NCBI GenBank assembly: GCA_002104905.1
Contig: MCFE01000171.1
Location: forward strand, 62,001 to 126,000
Reading direction: 5' to 3'
DNA: 64,000 nucleotides
DNA from: Basidiobolus meristosporus CBS 931.73
Taxonomy: Eukaryota; Basidiobolomycota; Basidiobolomycetes; Basidiobolales; Basidiobolaceae
The notes beneath the pieces are model-generated. The model was not told the origin of the DNA and ran no database searches. It saw nothing but the letters and a program-made list of their open reading frames with translations. Both the position numbers and the translations under genes were made by a program. Below, in pieces: positions 10,635 to 21,458 of the stretch (position 1 is the first letter of the stretch; the number at the start of each line of letters is the position of its first letter).

Positions 10635-12875
10635 TCATTTGGGTGGCTCACTGGAGTCGATGGAGGACGAGATGTTGGGCATGACGAAATCTTCATACTG
10701 TGTCTTTTCGGTGAATGGTCTCTTGCCCAGTAGTTCCACCATGTCTTCTCGGTTTAATACTTCCTTTTTCAGTAGCAATTGCGCCACCTTCTCAACCGCC
10801 TCTCGCTTCTCGGTAAGAAGGTTGAGTGTTCGGTCGTAAGCGTGGGCAATCATCTTTCGGGCTTCATGATCTATGATGCGTCCAGTCTCTTCCGAGTATG
10901 GCTTTTGGAACTGCTGCTCGTCATTGGGTGAATGGTAGCTGATGTTCCCGACGACATCATTCATACCATAAGTGGTAATCTGCGCATAGGCCATTTTGGT
11001 CACTTTCTGAAGATCGTCCTGGGCACCCGTGGTGATGGTATTGAAGAAGATCTGCTCCGAGACTCGCCCGCCAAGTGTCATGCACATTCGGTCAAGGAGC
11101 TGGTCGACTGAGTACAAGTATTGGTCCTTTGGTAGATACTGAGCATAGCCGAGAGCACCGGCACCACGAGGGATGATGGACACCTTGAGGAGTGGGTCAG
11201 CGTGCTGCAAGAACCAGCCAGCGACAGCATGGCCAGCTTCGTGATAGGCAACTGTCTTCTTCTCCTCAGGGGAGAGGACCCGTGACTTCTTTTCCAATCC
11301 GGCGATAACTCTTTCGGTGGCGGCCTCGAAATCCTCCTCAGTCACCTCGGACTTGAGACGACGTGCTGCGATCAATGCCGCCTCGTTACAGACATTGGAG
11401 ATATCGGCGCCAGAGAATCCTGGAGTAAGGGCGGCCATCTTGTTGGCAAGTTTGTCGATGTCCAACGAGGTTTTGATGGGTCTCAGATGAACCTTGAAGA
11501 TGGCGCTTCGGCCCTGAATATCTGGGTTATCTATGGAGATGTGACGATCAAAACGACCAGGTCTCATCAAAGCAGGATCCAGAATGTCAGGTCTGTTGGT
11601 ACCAGCAAGGACGACGACATGCTCGTGCGAGTTGAATCCGTCCATTTCCACGAGAAGCTGGTTGAGGGTGCTCTCACGCTCATCATTGCCACCAAACTGC
11701 CCGCCTTTACCACGGGCCTTACCGATGGCATCGATTTCGTCCACAAAGATGATGCAGGGTGCGTTCTTCTTGGCGTTGGCAAAGAGATCACGCACACGTG
11801 AGGGGCCAACACCAACGAACATCTCGACGAACTCTGAGCCAGAAACACTCAGGAATGGCACTTCGGCCTCACCTGCGGTGGCCTTTGCAAGAAGGGTTTT
11901 ACCCGTACCAGGTGGTCCACTGAGAATGGCTCCCTTCGGAATTTTGGCGCCCAATCGTTCATAGGCCTTCGGATCCTTGAGGAACTTGACAAACTCCATG
12001 ATCTCCTCCTTGGCTTCGTCCATACCTGCGACATCCTTGAATTTGACCTTGATATCGGTCTCGTGATTGAAAAGCTTGGCCTTGGATTTACCGATCCCGA
12101 AGATTCCTTGAGGGCCACCACCAGCCCCACCAGCACGGCGAGTCATATAGTAGATCATGCCGATCAACAGGAGAGTGGGTGCAAAGTGCAGAACGGTTCC
12201 AAAAACGTTCACCTCGTCATGGTAGGCAACAGGAATTCTCTCGTTAGAGGGGATAGATAGCTCGTTTTGCGCGTCTTCTAATTTCTTTTCAAAAGAATCG
12301 ACCGATCCAATATTAAATATGATTACACTCCCGGGACGAGCGCCCTCGCCACCCATCTGACTATCAGTATGTACAAGTTGGACGCGGACATGGTTCTTGT
12401 TGACTACGGTCAATTTGTCAACCAACCCACGATCCAAGTAGTTGTTTCGGAATTCTTGCCAAGTGATCTCTTTGACGTTGCTCTTTGGTGAAGTGAGCGA
12501 GTAAACCAGATATGCTGAAACAGCAAGTGGAACGATGTTGCTGGCGTTTAAGAAATTTTGTGGGCCTTCCGGGGGCTTGGGGGCGCCTTTAGGGCCGCCG
12601 CTTGGTCCTTCTTTACTATGCTTGGCCTCGGCTATTGGCTTGCCGGATTTTCCAAAGAAGCCTTCGAAGCCTCTGGGTATAAAGCCTGGCTCCTCAGGTT
12701 TGGTTTCCTTTCCGGGTTTATCCGAGTTGAACCGTTTTTGGCGGAGATTAGAAGAGAGGCGCAAGTCGTTGAGCAGGAGTTTCGAATTCACAGGCCCCAA
12801 AGAGTGCTTGCTGAGGGGATGTGTGCGCAAGAAAGAGCGCATGTTGGCCGTGGAGCGATGGAGAAAGGCGCTCAT
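10635..12875 (-). CDS. Mitochondrial m-AAA protease subunit (Afg3/Yta12, FtsH family)
   Basis: ATP-dependent zinc metalloprotease of the inner mitochondrial membrane; degrades misfolded membrane proteins and matures some imported proteins. Single exon, 746 residues. Order: Arg/Ser-rich presequence, first membrane segment at about 113-128, FtsH extracellular-type domain in the intermembrane space, second membrane segment at about 231-246. The AAA module follows with Walker A GPPGTGKT (320-327), Walker B IIFVDEID (375-382) and the arginine-finger region RPGRFDRH. The peptidase zinc motif HEAGH is at 545-549. All key residues are intact. Sequence alone does not decide between the Afg3 and Yta12 paralogues. 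The next gene upstream on the same strand (COX12) is also a nuclear gene for a mitochondrial protein. Confidence 0.96.
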   Translation of the reverse strand: MSAFLHRSTANMRSFLRTHPLSKHSLGPVNSKLLLNDLRLSSNLRQKRFNSDKPGKETKPEEPGFIPRGFEGFFGKSGKPIAEAKHSKEGPSGGPKGAPKPPEGPQNFLNASNIVPLAVSAYLVYSLTSPKSNVKEITWQEFRNNYLDRGLVDKLTVVNKNHVRVQLVHTDSQMGGEGARPGSVIIFNIGSVDSFEKKLEDAQNELSIPSNERIPVAYHDEVNVFGTVLHFAPTLLLIGMIYYMTRRAGGAGGGPQGIFGIGKSKAKLFNHETDIKVKFKDVAGMDEAKEEIMEFVKFLKDPKAYERLGAKIPKGAILSGPPGTGKTLLAKATAGEAEVPFLSVSGSEFVEMFVGVGPSRVRDLFANAKKNAPCIIFVDEIDAIGKARGKGGQFGGNDERESTLNQLLVEMDGFNSHEHVVVLAGTNRPDILDPALMRPGRFDRHISIDNPDIQGRSAIFKVHLRPIKTSLDIDKLANKMAALTPGFSGADISNVCNEAALIAARRLKSEVTEEDFEAATERVIAGLEKKSRVLSPEEKKTVAYHEAGHAVAGWFLQHADPLLKVSIIPRGAGALGYAQYLPKDQYLYSVDQLLDRMCMTLGGRVSEQIFFNTITTGAQDDLQKVTKMAYAQITTYGMNDVVGNISYHSPNDEQQFQKPYSEETGRIIDHEARKMIAHAYDRTLNLLTEKREAVEKVAQLLLKKEVLNREDMVELLGKRPFTEKTQYEDFVMPNISSSIDSSEPPK

Positions 12876-13730
12876 GATGGTCTATTTTTGGCGAATATAT
12901 ATCTATACTAATAAAGAAGCAAGAGGTTATTTATGGGAAACAGATAACCTCAGTGGAAGAGAACTAAGGAAAAGCAAACCAACAATTAGAGAGGTGTATT
13001 TATGACTTGGAGTACCTTCAAACAACAGCGATTAAATGATTTGTAAGAGGATTTAGCGAGGCCGAGCAACTCCCTTTGTGAGCAGACTCAATGCAAGATA
13101 TAACTTTTCGAGAAACTTGCCAGCACCAAATTTTGTTCAATCGAAGCCAGTCATGACCAATCAACGCTACACGTATTATATTGGCCTTCCAACTAGTGGA
13201 TTGATATTATAAATGGAATCGAGTCTGAGTACTGCGGAGTGGATTCGTATTGCTGCTTCCCAAACTTGATTGAGCCGATGCGCTATTCATCTTGTAATTC
13301 AATGTTTAGAAACGTTCGCTTGTATAACGTATTTCACATTGCGGTAGAAAAAGGGCTTTATTTCCATTTTTGTGATGGCTGTGGAGATATCGATCATCAT
13401 CGACAGCAAGGCATATGGAACGAAGGATATAAAAGGTGTTCGAGAAAACGGAACAAGGGATATGGGAATCACGAGCTTGACCTAAAGGCATGCTCCACGT
13501 CCGATACGTGATGTTTCGCGGAGATGGCATTACTTACTTTGGTCTAGTGATATGATCGTTGCCGACCTATTCCACCTCACGTGTATAATACAGACACTCG
13601 ATCCCTTCTCAGGGGAAAGAACAGATTAACTGGTAATGGAGAGTGAATTTTTTTATGAAGAGCTTTATTTAATGCGTCGGTAGATACACCGGTAAATTTG
13701 CCGAGTGAATGAGGTGAGTTTGGTTCGTGT
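12876..13730. promoter_or_regulatory. Upstream region of m-AAA gene and 3' region of COX12
   Basis: 855 bp without a supported gene. It should hold the promoter of the m-AAA protease gene and the 3' UTR of COX12. Small open frames here show no family pattern. No repeat or RNA gene was recognised. Confidence 0.35.
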
Positions 13731-14045
13731 TTAAGGAGACATATCAGAGGGGTTGATACCGTCTTCTCTTTGTTGATCCCAACGTTCGATCTGAAAAGGA
13801 AAGGTTTAGTGATGAGAAGCAGCTTGACAACAGGTTCCACTTTTACTTACCCAGTCATCAGGGCAAAGGCTTCTGAAAGCGCGGTAGAATTGCTTGCAGG
13901 GAGCGAAATCTTCACCACGAGCGGTAATGCACTTGTGGTAATCTACATAGTTTTGCCAGCAGTGCTTGGTTTGGTTTTGGTTAGGGAAACGGGCATCGAA
14001 AGCGACGGTTTCGAGCTTGACGGTGAAATCAGATTCTTCGGACAT
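13731..14045 (-). CDS. COX12: Cytochrome c oxidase subunit 6B (COX12)
   Basis: Small twin CX9C-type subunit of mitochondrial complex IV on the intermembrane-space side. Two exons, 14045-13851 and 13790-13731, joined by a 60-bp intron, give 84 residues, the family size. The core is almost invariant: FDARFPNQNQTKHCWQNY, then YHKC and FAPCK...SLCPDDW, with the four cysteines placed for two disulphides. The second exon supplies the Trp-Asp-Gln-Gln-Arg tail. The start at 14045 (MSEESDF) matches yeast Cox12 in length. An upstream in-frame extension exists but would not belong to the family. Confidence 0.96.
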
Positions 14046-14434
14046 ATCGGTGGAGTAGAGAGTGGAAACCTGGGGTGTAAGGCTGGTGAAGTCGAGAAAA
14101 ACCTGCGCTCTTGATGGATTCTTTGAACTGCTCTTCCAGCGTCGTCCCAATCCTGTGTTACAGACGGTTGGGGATGGAATCTAAGCAGGGGTGCGGGATC
14201 GCTGGGGTCAGTATTTAGGATATATTCAATGATTGAGCATTCACCCTATCCATTCACCCAATGCATGGTGTTTTATTTTCATATGGTACCCCACATCCCA
14301 GATGAATTTCCGCCGTTGGGGTAACTGAAGCCAACTGGTGAGCAAAATACGCTTTCCCGACCGGCCTCGGCAATGTCATGTGTGGGGGTGGGTGGTTTTT
14401 CTGGTTCATGTGGAAATAGCGTATTTTCATGGAG

Positions 14435-14470
14435 GCCAAATTATCCGCCAAATTATCTGCCAAATTATCG
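14435..14470. repeat. Three tandem 12-bp units
   Basis: Three head-to-tail copies of GCCAAATTATCN (14435, 14447, 14459), differing only at the last base. It lies between COX12 and the PKA regulatory subunit gene. It could be a clustered factor site or simple slippage. Confidence 0.8.
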
Positions 14471-14642
14471 GGAAACACTGGTAACACTTCTGACCTATTT
14501 CCTCTAGAGGAGGGTCGAGGCCCCAAGTTTATTTACTGTCGTGGATCATTTGTTAGTAAAGTTAGGCTATGGGTACTTATGTATGATTCAAGTTAAATGT
14601 TTCGTTTTTTAAATAGTTGTTTGTACTTCTATTAATGTGCAT

Positions 14643-16091
14643 TCAAGTCACTTGACGGGAGATCACTCGGTAGTTGGCAGTATTCCTTCGAATGATATCA
14701 ACCACCGGCCCGAGAAGTCGCACAAATGCTCGCTTTCCTAGCGTGACTACCTTCAGCTTGCCCGAGGCAACGATGGTGGCGGCACGAGGCTTGTTATTCA
14801 ATAGGGCGAGCTCTATCAGGTGGAGCAAATGATCAGATACGCCATTCTTGGCTGACAAATTTAGCCATCGACTTTACCTCCAAAATAGTCGCCTTTTGTC
14901 AGGACAGATATCTGCGAAGCAAAGTTACTAGCATCTGCTTTGGTAACAATGGCCTCACCAGCTTCAATGATGTAGAAGTTCTGGCCAATATCCCCTTGGC
15001 GAATTACCACCTCTCCGTCCTCAAAGACCAGTGTTTCAAGGGCATCGGCGATTTTATGCTTTTCGTATGATTCCAGGGATGCTAGCAGCGGCACCTCTTC
15101 TAGGAAATGCTCGTACATTTTTCTCTTCGAGTTGGTACGTTCCATGAGCATTCGACGGAATGTGACCCTGTCAAGGGCCCACAATACACAGTCCGAAGTG
15201 GCCACAATGGTGGCAGCACGGGGGGCATTGTACATCAATGCTAGCTCACCAAAGCTGGCCCCAGGTTCAAAGTCGGTCACTTTTAGAGGCTCAACATCTC
15301 CTTCCTTCTCGACATAACAATCCAACGAGCCAGATTCTACAATATAGAAGTAGTCACCGATCCCGCCTTGCTTGATAACCTCCTCCCCCTGAAAGATCTT
15401 TTTCTCAGCCATTGCATCTACCGCATCTTTTTTCTGCTCTTCATCAAGGTTTTTGAATAGGAAGTTATTGGAGATGGAGGATTCAATGCGTTCCCTTTGC
15501 GCCGCGGTTTTCTCAACGACCATTTTCAAATACTCTCCATTATCCGTAGGTTCCATAGATTCTGCGCTTACCGAGGTGCGTCTGACCCGATTCAAAGCCG
15601 GGGGAATATGCTGCAGTTCCCCAACTATATCCTCTTCTTCAGAGTCATCTCCGAGAGTGGACAAAGTGTGCTGTGAAGAGGTCGCATAATCCTCAGCCCC
15701 AGAAGTGTATACCTCTTCGTCACTTACTTCAAGCATTTCTTCTAAGGCGGCGGTCATACTAAGCTTGCCCTTTGTGTCAGGTAGAAGCTCCGACTCTGAC
15801 TGGTTGGATAAGTCTATATGCAGCTCATCAAAGAGGCTTTTACTAAAGGGTACCCGGGTGGCTAAGGAAAAAAGTTGTGGAGTGAATGGGTGAGCTCGTA
15901 TCATGCTGGTTCCATCCAAACATACCTAAGCAGAGTAGCTCGGCTCTCTGCTCTTCTAATTTATGATTAAAGTAATCTCCACAAAACTGATACAGGTCCT
16001 TGGGCTGGGCTTGAACTACCTTGGTGTGCAAGTCCCGAATGATATCAGGAAAGCCACTTGGAGTTTGGTCGAAAGGGTCATTGGAAGCCAT
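14643..16091 (-). CDS. BCY1: cAMP-dependent protein kinase regulatory subunit
   Basis: Holds the PKA catalytic subunit inactive until cAMP binds. Exons 16091-15926, 15861-14878 and 14812-14643, introns of 64-65 bp, 439 residues. An RIIa-type dimerisation/docking helix pair lies at about residues 10-48 (FPDIIRDL...LYQFCGDYF). An acidic linker leads to the inhibitor site RRTSV (about 149-153), which has Ser at the phospho-acceptor position, so it is RII-like and phosphorylatable. Two cyclic-nucleotide-binding domains follow. Cassette A is FGELALMYNAPRAATIV. Cassette B (GELALLNNKPRAATIV) spans the last splice junction, so the reading depends on that intron. Both conserved Arg residues that contact cAMP phosphate are present. 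Confidence 0.95.
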
Positions 16092-16930
16092 GCTTTTCTC
16101 TATAGTTTCTAAGCAACCCAAAACCGTATGATCCCTTGTGTGACTAACGCAACCTGAACGTATGCTTATGAAGTCAAAGTAATGCTGGCTCAGTGAAGTT
16201 CGTCCAGGGGCCGTTAAATCTTGAGAATAAATGTCTAAAAGCACTGTGGGTCACGGCATTCTATATAAACGTATATTTTAGGAGGCCCTCCTTGAAGGTT
16301 GTGCCGAGTAGGGCCTCAGTTTAAGCAGGAGAGCAGAAGAACCGCTTCCATGCGTCTATCAGCCAAGAGATTTTGCAAAGTAACCTTGCTAGTGCAGATG
16401 TTTTGCCCAATTCTGAAGCACGCATCCAACCAATGCTAACTGCGATATCATGGATATTCTCCTAATCTACATCCATCGTCTACATTCACCGTATACCATT
16501 CATCGGTCAATATTCTCAGGATGATCTCACTCGTTCAACCAGGCAGCACTGTGTTTGCACTAATTAATGCAATCTGACGCTTTATAGGAAGATCGACACC
16601 GCTTTCGTACTGATCCATCCACTACGCTTCAACCCCATTGGATCGACACCACTTGAGAAGTCACCATGTTGACGAGCGTTGAGAATTTCGCGCAATGAAC
16701 GAATGGATACACTCATCTGTACTTCATATCGGGAAATTCCCTCAGTTTATGCATCGCTCTTCGCACCATCTTCATGGATGGAAAGGAAAATCTCCGGTTG
16801 TGGGAAGCATGCTCGGTACACGCAAGAAAGTCCGGTGGGGGCTGGACATGCCAAGGACCTCATCGTCCAAGCACTATATATAACTCCCACGGAATCGGCT
16901 CCTCTACGACTGAGTACTGCTTTTTGTACA
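16092..16930. promoter_or_regulatory. Divergent promoter region, PKA regulatory subunit / KNH-type gene
   Basis: 839 bp between divergent start codons. TATATAAC at about 16876-16883 lies about 50 bases upstream of the KNH-type ATG and could be its TATA element. An open frame runs into that gene from 16679 but has no signal peptide and is read as 5' UTR. Confidence 0.4.
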
Positions 16931-17827
16931 ATGAGAAACCTGACCTACCTGCTATTACCACTTTTCAGCCTGCTTGGGCGAATTCAGGCGGACATCTACC
17001 TCACTGACCCGATCCGTGGAACGGTCTGGAACAAAGGGGATGTGGTCAATATCAAATGGGTCAATTTCAGCAACATGACCACTGTGGATATTGGCTTAGC
17101 CCAAGGCTCTGCACAGTCTTTGAATTTGGTTGGACCCATTGCCTCTGGAGTGGACCCCAAAGTGGGTACGTATCCATGGCAAGTACCGACCACGCTTCCT
17201 CCCGGAATCAACTACTCCGTTCGCATTGGGTCCAACGGTTTGTACTATTGGAGTCACTTCTTTTCCATCCGAGACAACCCTGACCCTCAACAGCCACCCC
17301 GACCTCTACTTGACCTTGGCCGCGGTGACTCAACAAACGGAAGCCCCAACCCCAGCCCCAGCTCCGGCCCAAACGAACCAGTGGCAACAAACGCACCATT
17401 GACCATCACGCATCCGGTGGAATCCACTATATGGAAGACCGGGGAGCAGGTGAACATCACCTGGACCAACCAACCGAACAACCTTAACCCAATGGAGATT
17501 TCCTTATCAATCGGCCCATTGAATGACCCTCGCCTGGTCACCAAGATTGCCCTCTCCGTGGATCCACGCACCCAGAGTCTGATATGGATCGTTCCGGATA
17601 CACTGACCCCCGATAGCAGCTACTCCATCCGGATGGGAAACCCACCTAATCTTATCGCCAGCAGCCTATTCATAATCCAGAGAAATTCCAGGATCTCTCC
17701 GGACGACAATGTAGATGCAAGCCATTCACAGAGTGCAGGTCAGCCACCTAATAGGGGAGCTGATTCAGGAGCTGATGCAGACGAGGAGGAGGACGCTGAT
17801 GCTGATGCTGACGATAGTGACGAATGA
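16931..17827 (+). CDS. Secreted KNH/Kre9-type (Ser-Thr-rich membrane family) protein
   Basis: 298 residues, single exon. Residues 1-20 form a signal peptide (hydrophobic LLLPLFSLLG, cleavage likely after QA). Two KNH/Kre9 N-terminal-type beta repeats follow, at about 21-115 (YLTDPIRGTVWNKGD...) and about 155-255 (ITHPVESTIWKTGEQ...), each with the GxxWxxGxxxxIxW pattern. They are separated by a Pro/Ser/Asn linker. Family members work at the cell wall or are surface exposed. Unusual points: there is no Ser/Thr-rich stalk and no hydrophobic C-terminal GPI signal. The protein instead ends in a highly acidic Ala/Asp/Glu tract. It is therefore probably secreted or wall associated, not lipid anchored. 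The ATG at 16931 was chosen because it places the signal peptide at the start. Confidence 0.85.
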   Translation: MRNLTYLLLPLFSLLGRIQADIYLTDPIRGTVWNKGDVVNIKWVNFSNMTTVDIGLAQGSAQSLNLVGPIASGVDPKVGTYPWQVPTTLPPGINYSVRIGSNGLYYWSHFFSIRDNPDPQQPPRPLLDLGRGDSTNGSPNPSPSSGPNEPVATNAPLTITHPVESTIWKTGEQVNITWTNQPNNLNPMEISLSIGPLNDPRLVTKIALSVDPRTQSLIWIVPDTLTPDSSYSIRMGNPPNLIASSLFIIQRNSRISPDDNVDASHSQSAGQPPNRGADSGADADEEEDADADADDSDE

Positions 17828-17973
17828 TGGCCAGAATATAAACAATAAATAGACAGATATGTAGTATATACAAAGTGGTTTTATTTTATGTAGTCTATGG
17901 GAAAGAAAGGGTACGCATTGTTTAAACAATTAAGTATTTTGTGGGTATTCTAAGAGATGGATATCTAGGGAGA

Positions 17974-17996
17974 GGGTTAGGTTGGGTTGGGTTGGG
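17974..17996 (+). other. G-run cluster, possible G-quadruplex
   Basis: Four GGG runs within 23 bases on the plus strand (GGGTTAGGTT followed by TGGGT repeats). It sits in the 300-bp gap between the convergent KNH-type and WOPR genes. The sequence is also telomere-like, but only about two units long. Confidence 0.6.
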
Positions 17997-18131
17997 TATT
18001 CTATCAAATTGTCCGAAATCCGTATCAATTTGTTCATTTCTATTTTGGTGGTCGTTATATACATAATGAACCTGCTCTTGAACAGAGAACAACGTTTCGC
18101 AACATAGACCCGATACACGCCGATTCACCCT

Positions 18132-19007
18132 TTACAAGGTGAGTCCAACGGACAACACGGAGAGCTGTCGACGGTCCTCACTATGGAGTACTCGGTTGAT
18201 CTGAACATCCAAGCAAGGGATGTTGAGAGGTGGGAGTGGGCCCCATTGTGGTGGGCTGGGCGATCTCAGGCTCGGAAGCTCATACTCTCGCTGGAGGACA
18301 GGACTTGTGGAGCTCAGCGGGCTCAATGAGCGAGGCTTTTCACTGGAGGAGGCGGATCTTGATGGAGCTTGGGAGTGAGTTTGCGAAAGCGGAGTACGCA
18401 TGTAAGAGGGCTTCTTGGAAAGACTGGGTGGGGTGAAGCTATCTTCGGCGGGCATGGCAAATCCTCCGTTGGGAGAAAACTCTTGAGTCATATCTGGGTA
18501 CAGCCCCTTGGGGATGGTGATGTGAGCAAACAATGGCTCTCTTGAGGGAGTGCGGAGGTTGCCGGAGGCAACATGGTGCTTGTTGTGGTAAGAAATAAGA
18601 TGCAAGCGGTGGCCATCAGCAGTAGTATAGCATAAGGATTGCTTGATCAAACCATCAGATTTGTATTGGAAGTGATCAGAGGACTGTTCCGGGTCAGAGC
18701 AGTAGCCATACATGGTAGGGGACTCGCTGACTTTGCCGGATTTGCGCTTGTTCTCTAATTCACGATAGGTAAGGAAGCAACCATGTACACGAGATGGGGA
18801 CCAAGTACGACCATCAGTCCATCTCTTCATACTGGCTTCTTCTTCCTCCCATACATACACCGATCCGGAGCGTAGGCTTCTGCGTTCTTTATCGCTCAAT
18901 CGTCTTTGTACCCGACGAAGTTGGCCCAGTCTGCAGGCTTCAAATATTAGAAGTGCATCATGGACATTTTCGATATATCCATAGTAGGTTTCCATCGCTG
19001 TCATCAT
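18132..19007 (-). CDS. WOPR-domain transcriptional regulator (Gti1/Pac2, Wor1/Ryp1 family)
   Basis: Fungus-specific DNA-binding regulator of morphogenetic switches. 291 residues, single exon. WOPRa lies at about residues 6-80 (YYGYIENVHDALLIFEACR, then GSVYVWEE and RWTDGRTWSPSRV). WOPRb follows near residues 115-150 (DGLIKQSLCYTT...HRLHLISYH). The rest is Pro/Ser-rich and low complexity. In the family the WOPR halves bind DNA as one bipartite unit. The start at 19007 begins a few residues before the domain, as usual. The gene has about 1.5 kb of apparently empty upstream DNA; WOPR genes often have large regulatory regions. Whether this is the Pac2/Gti1 or Wor1 branch is not decided here. Confidence 0.92.
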   Translation of the reverse strand: MMTAMETYYGYIENVHDALLIFEACRLGQLRRVQRRLSDKERRSLRSGSVYVWEEEEASMKRWTDGRTWSPSRVHGCFLTYRELENKRKSGKVSESPTMYGYCSDPEQSSDHFQYKSDGLIKQSLCYTTADGHRLHLISYHNKHHVASGNLRTPSREPLFAHITIPKGLYPDMTQEFSPNGGFAMPAEDSFTPPSLSKKPSYMRTPLSQTHSQAPSRSASSSEKPRSLSPLSSTSPVLQREYELPSLRSPSPPQWGPLPPLNIPCLDVQINRVLHSEDRRQLSVLSVGLTL

Positions 19008-20504
19008 CTATATAATATGTGTTGGTGAAAGAAGGACAGAAGCAATGAAGGTAAGTCGAGGGGAGTAAATGCTTCTATAATAAATAGGCGGGTTCTTCTT
19101 GTACGACCATCGAGAAAGGTGGCTTTTATATAGCCACCAAGGAACGGTGAAACAATTCTACCTTCGATTTCAGTGTTGTCTGAGACCTACCAATAACATG
19201 CGCTCTTCCGAGTCATCCTGGAAATTGGATTTTCCTGAGAACTTGATTCGAAGCTTTAAGGACCAATTCCAGCGGCAATATATTGCTAAAAAGGTAAATC
19301 AGCATGTGGATTCTTGGCGGCTGTTGGTTACACGCTGCAAGGATTTCTAAGCTTAATTTTATTTGGTTACCCTGGATTTCAGGCTTTGTGCCTTCCTGTG
19401 GTAACGAATCAAATCTTGTTCGTTCATCCAATGGTCTTATCCCGAGCTGAATCGCATTATTATATAACCGCAATTGATCTCAATCGGGCTGTTTATTGAC
19501 CAATAGTTTCGATGATAATTGTGGTTACTCGCGCAGAAGTACCACGGAGAAACCGAAGATATATCAGTACCAGTTTGGCAGCACCTGTGAAACTTTTCTT
19601 ACTAAATCTAGAACCTTTTCACCTCTCACTCTAGAAAGGAATTTTCACCTGTGACCATCAATGGTCAGTAAGCTTATATGTGCACCTAAACAAGTATAGA
19701 TGGAAGCGTGCTGAGTATACATGATCAGGTTCCCCGACCAAAGAAATGAAAACAGAAGATCAATCAGTACAGATCAAGGTGGTTGCTGCTTAGGTTGCTG
19801 CTTCCTACTATATTTATCATATCAAAGGGTGCCCTCCCGCCCTAGATGTATCCTTTTTCCCAGATCATTAGATTCCTTAGCTAGTATCTCTACCGAGTTT
19901 CCATCCGATTCCCCTCCAGTCGGAGAAACGGATGCTTATCTGCGCATTTTTAAATCCATGCCCAGAATGGAAATTTATTCCTATGACAAGATTCAATGTT
20001 TCTTCAATAATCTCCGCTGCCACATGTTTCACACTGTCCATCCAACATACTGTCATTTGCACTTGAACTTCATATTTCCACCACCTGTTTAATATCAACC
20101 CGGCTGCCAATGTGACCAACATGATCCGGAAAGCTCGCGTTTCGATTAAGCACGCTCAGCTTTATCATCCAGAGAACTTGCTCTTACCTAGGAGCAGCTT
20201 GGAATACTGAACTTTAAATCGGTTAGACCGGGCATGGCTCGCGTCGGATTGTAAGTTATCGTTTATTCAAATGCTGATAAACTCGCATCAATCTCTATCT
20301 AAACATCCTTATATGTCTTGGTGCGTTCGCACCATAGCCCTAAGGAATCGAGATACCCGCTTGATTCCGTGGAAATACCTTTACCAGGAAGATAAGATTT
20401 GTTTGGTGTTACACAAGTTACATAGGTTGAATGTTGACCATATCATGGGGCCTTGATATGTCCTAATTAGGTGATTTTGTCATGAGTTTACAAGCTTAAT
20501 ATTC
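19008..20504. promoter_or_regulatory. Long intergenic region upstream of WOPR gene
   Basis: About 1.5 kb with no recognisable coding sequence, RNA gene or repeat. An open frame at 19721-20092 has no family resemblance and unlike composition. Most plausibly regulatory DNA of the WOPR gene. Confidence 0.3.
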
Positions 20505-20822
20505 TCAAATCTCTACTGTAAGACGGATGTGAGAAGAATCATCTGTCTTTTTGGTCGTAACAAGCTTTTCTTTCAGGTACGTAGAGCAATACCTTACCGC
20601 GGTGTCAAAATTCCCACCGATTGTTGTATCTTCTCTCTCAACCCCCGGAATTACAAATCTTCTCTCGGGAAGAAGAGCTCCAAACCACACTAACCTCTTA
20701 TGGGCCCTTTCCTTCGCCAATAACTTGGGTTGAAACCGAATTTTTGGCCATCCCTGATTGGTGTAAATAATCTTCAGCGGAAGGTCATCACTACTCGGCT
20801 CGGGACAGAAAATTTTTATCAT
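20505..20822 (-). CDS. Hypothetical small protein, 105 residues
   Basis: Open frame from the ATG at 20822, beginning MIKIFCPEPSSDDLPLKI. It has balanced composition, an ordered-looking mix of strands and Lys/Arg helices, and no low complexity. The frame stays open upstream to 20921 without an ATG, so an upstream exon is possible. I recognise no family. It lies alone between two large intergenic stretches. It could be a real lineage-specific gene, a terminal exon, or chance. Confidence 0.35.
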   Translation of the reverse strand: MIKIFCPEPSSDDLPLKIIYTNQGWPKIRFQPKLLAKERAHKRLVWFGALLPERRFVIPGVEREDTTIGGNFDTAVRYCSTYLKEKLVTTKKTDDSSHIRLTVEI

Positions 20823-21458
20823 AGCACTTCTAGATGATAAGATATGGCCAACTGGGGGATATCTTGACTTTACTAAGCCTAGACTTTGGCTTTTATTTTC
20901 ACCCCGATCCCGGTATGGCAATTGGTACCGAGGCCGACTTTACCCAAGGATTGCGGCGGGATGATTCCTACTCGTAATGGAAGTTCCCCCTGTTTACGGT
21001 TAGCTCGAAGCGGGAGAGGATATTTTTAAAAGATGTGGCTTGGTGGCTTGGTTAAATATAGACCAAAATAACCATTGATCCAAACAAACTTTGTTAAAAG
21101 TAAGCTCAAGCTGACGATATAACCAGTTGGTGGGCCGCCAAAATCCCTCACTCGCTTTTAAGAAATAATGCTTATTATGAACAAAGTGCTTCGATTTTAA
21201 TGATCCTTTGGATGGGTTCGTAAATGTGTGCTCGTCACCACCACAGGTGTATTGCGAGTTAAGGAAACGTGATTAAACTTAAGCTGGATCATTACGACGC
21301 TACGGATAGCAACGGTGACTCATGGTCCCATTTTGTAGATGGATCCTTCTAAATTATATTCCACGAGTGTCACCCAGGATGGCCTACCAGCATGTTCTGA
21401 ACACTCGCAAGGTATACTTGACCACAAATTTCTCTGTCAGCCTGGTTAGCTAAAATAG
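20823..21458. promoter_or_regulatory. Upstream region of PAS gene
   Basis: About 640 bp with no supported gene. An ATG at 21339 opens a 30-codon frame followed by a possible donor near 21413. It may be the true first exon of the PAS gene, but no acceptor gives a clean in-frame junction. Confidence 0.3.

Noticed and set aside
11487-12136. Overlapping 90-126 codon frames on both strands in the m-AAA gene
   Set aside because: Shadows of the strongly biased coding sequence of the protease.
17974-17996. Interstitial telomere repeat
   Set aside because: Only about one TTAGG-like unit followed by TTGGG units; too short and irregular to call telomeric.
19721-20092. 123-codon plus-strand frame
   Set aside because: No ATG-proximal family pattern, odd composition, no neighbouring exon signals.
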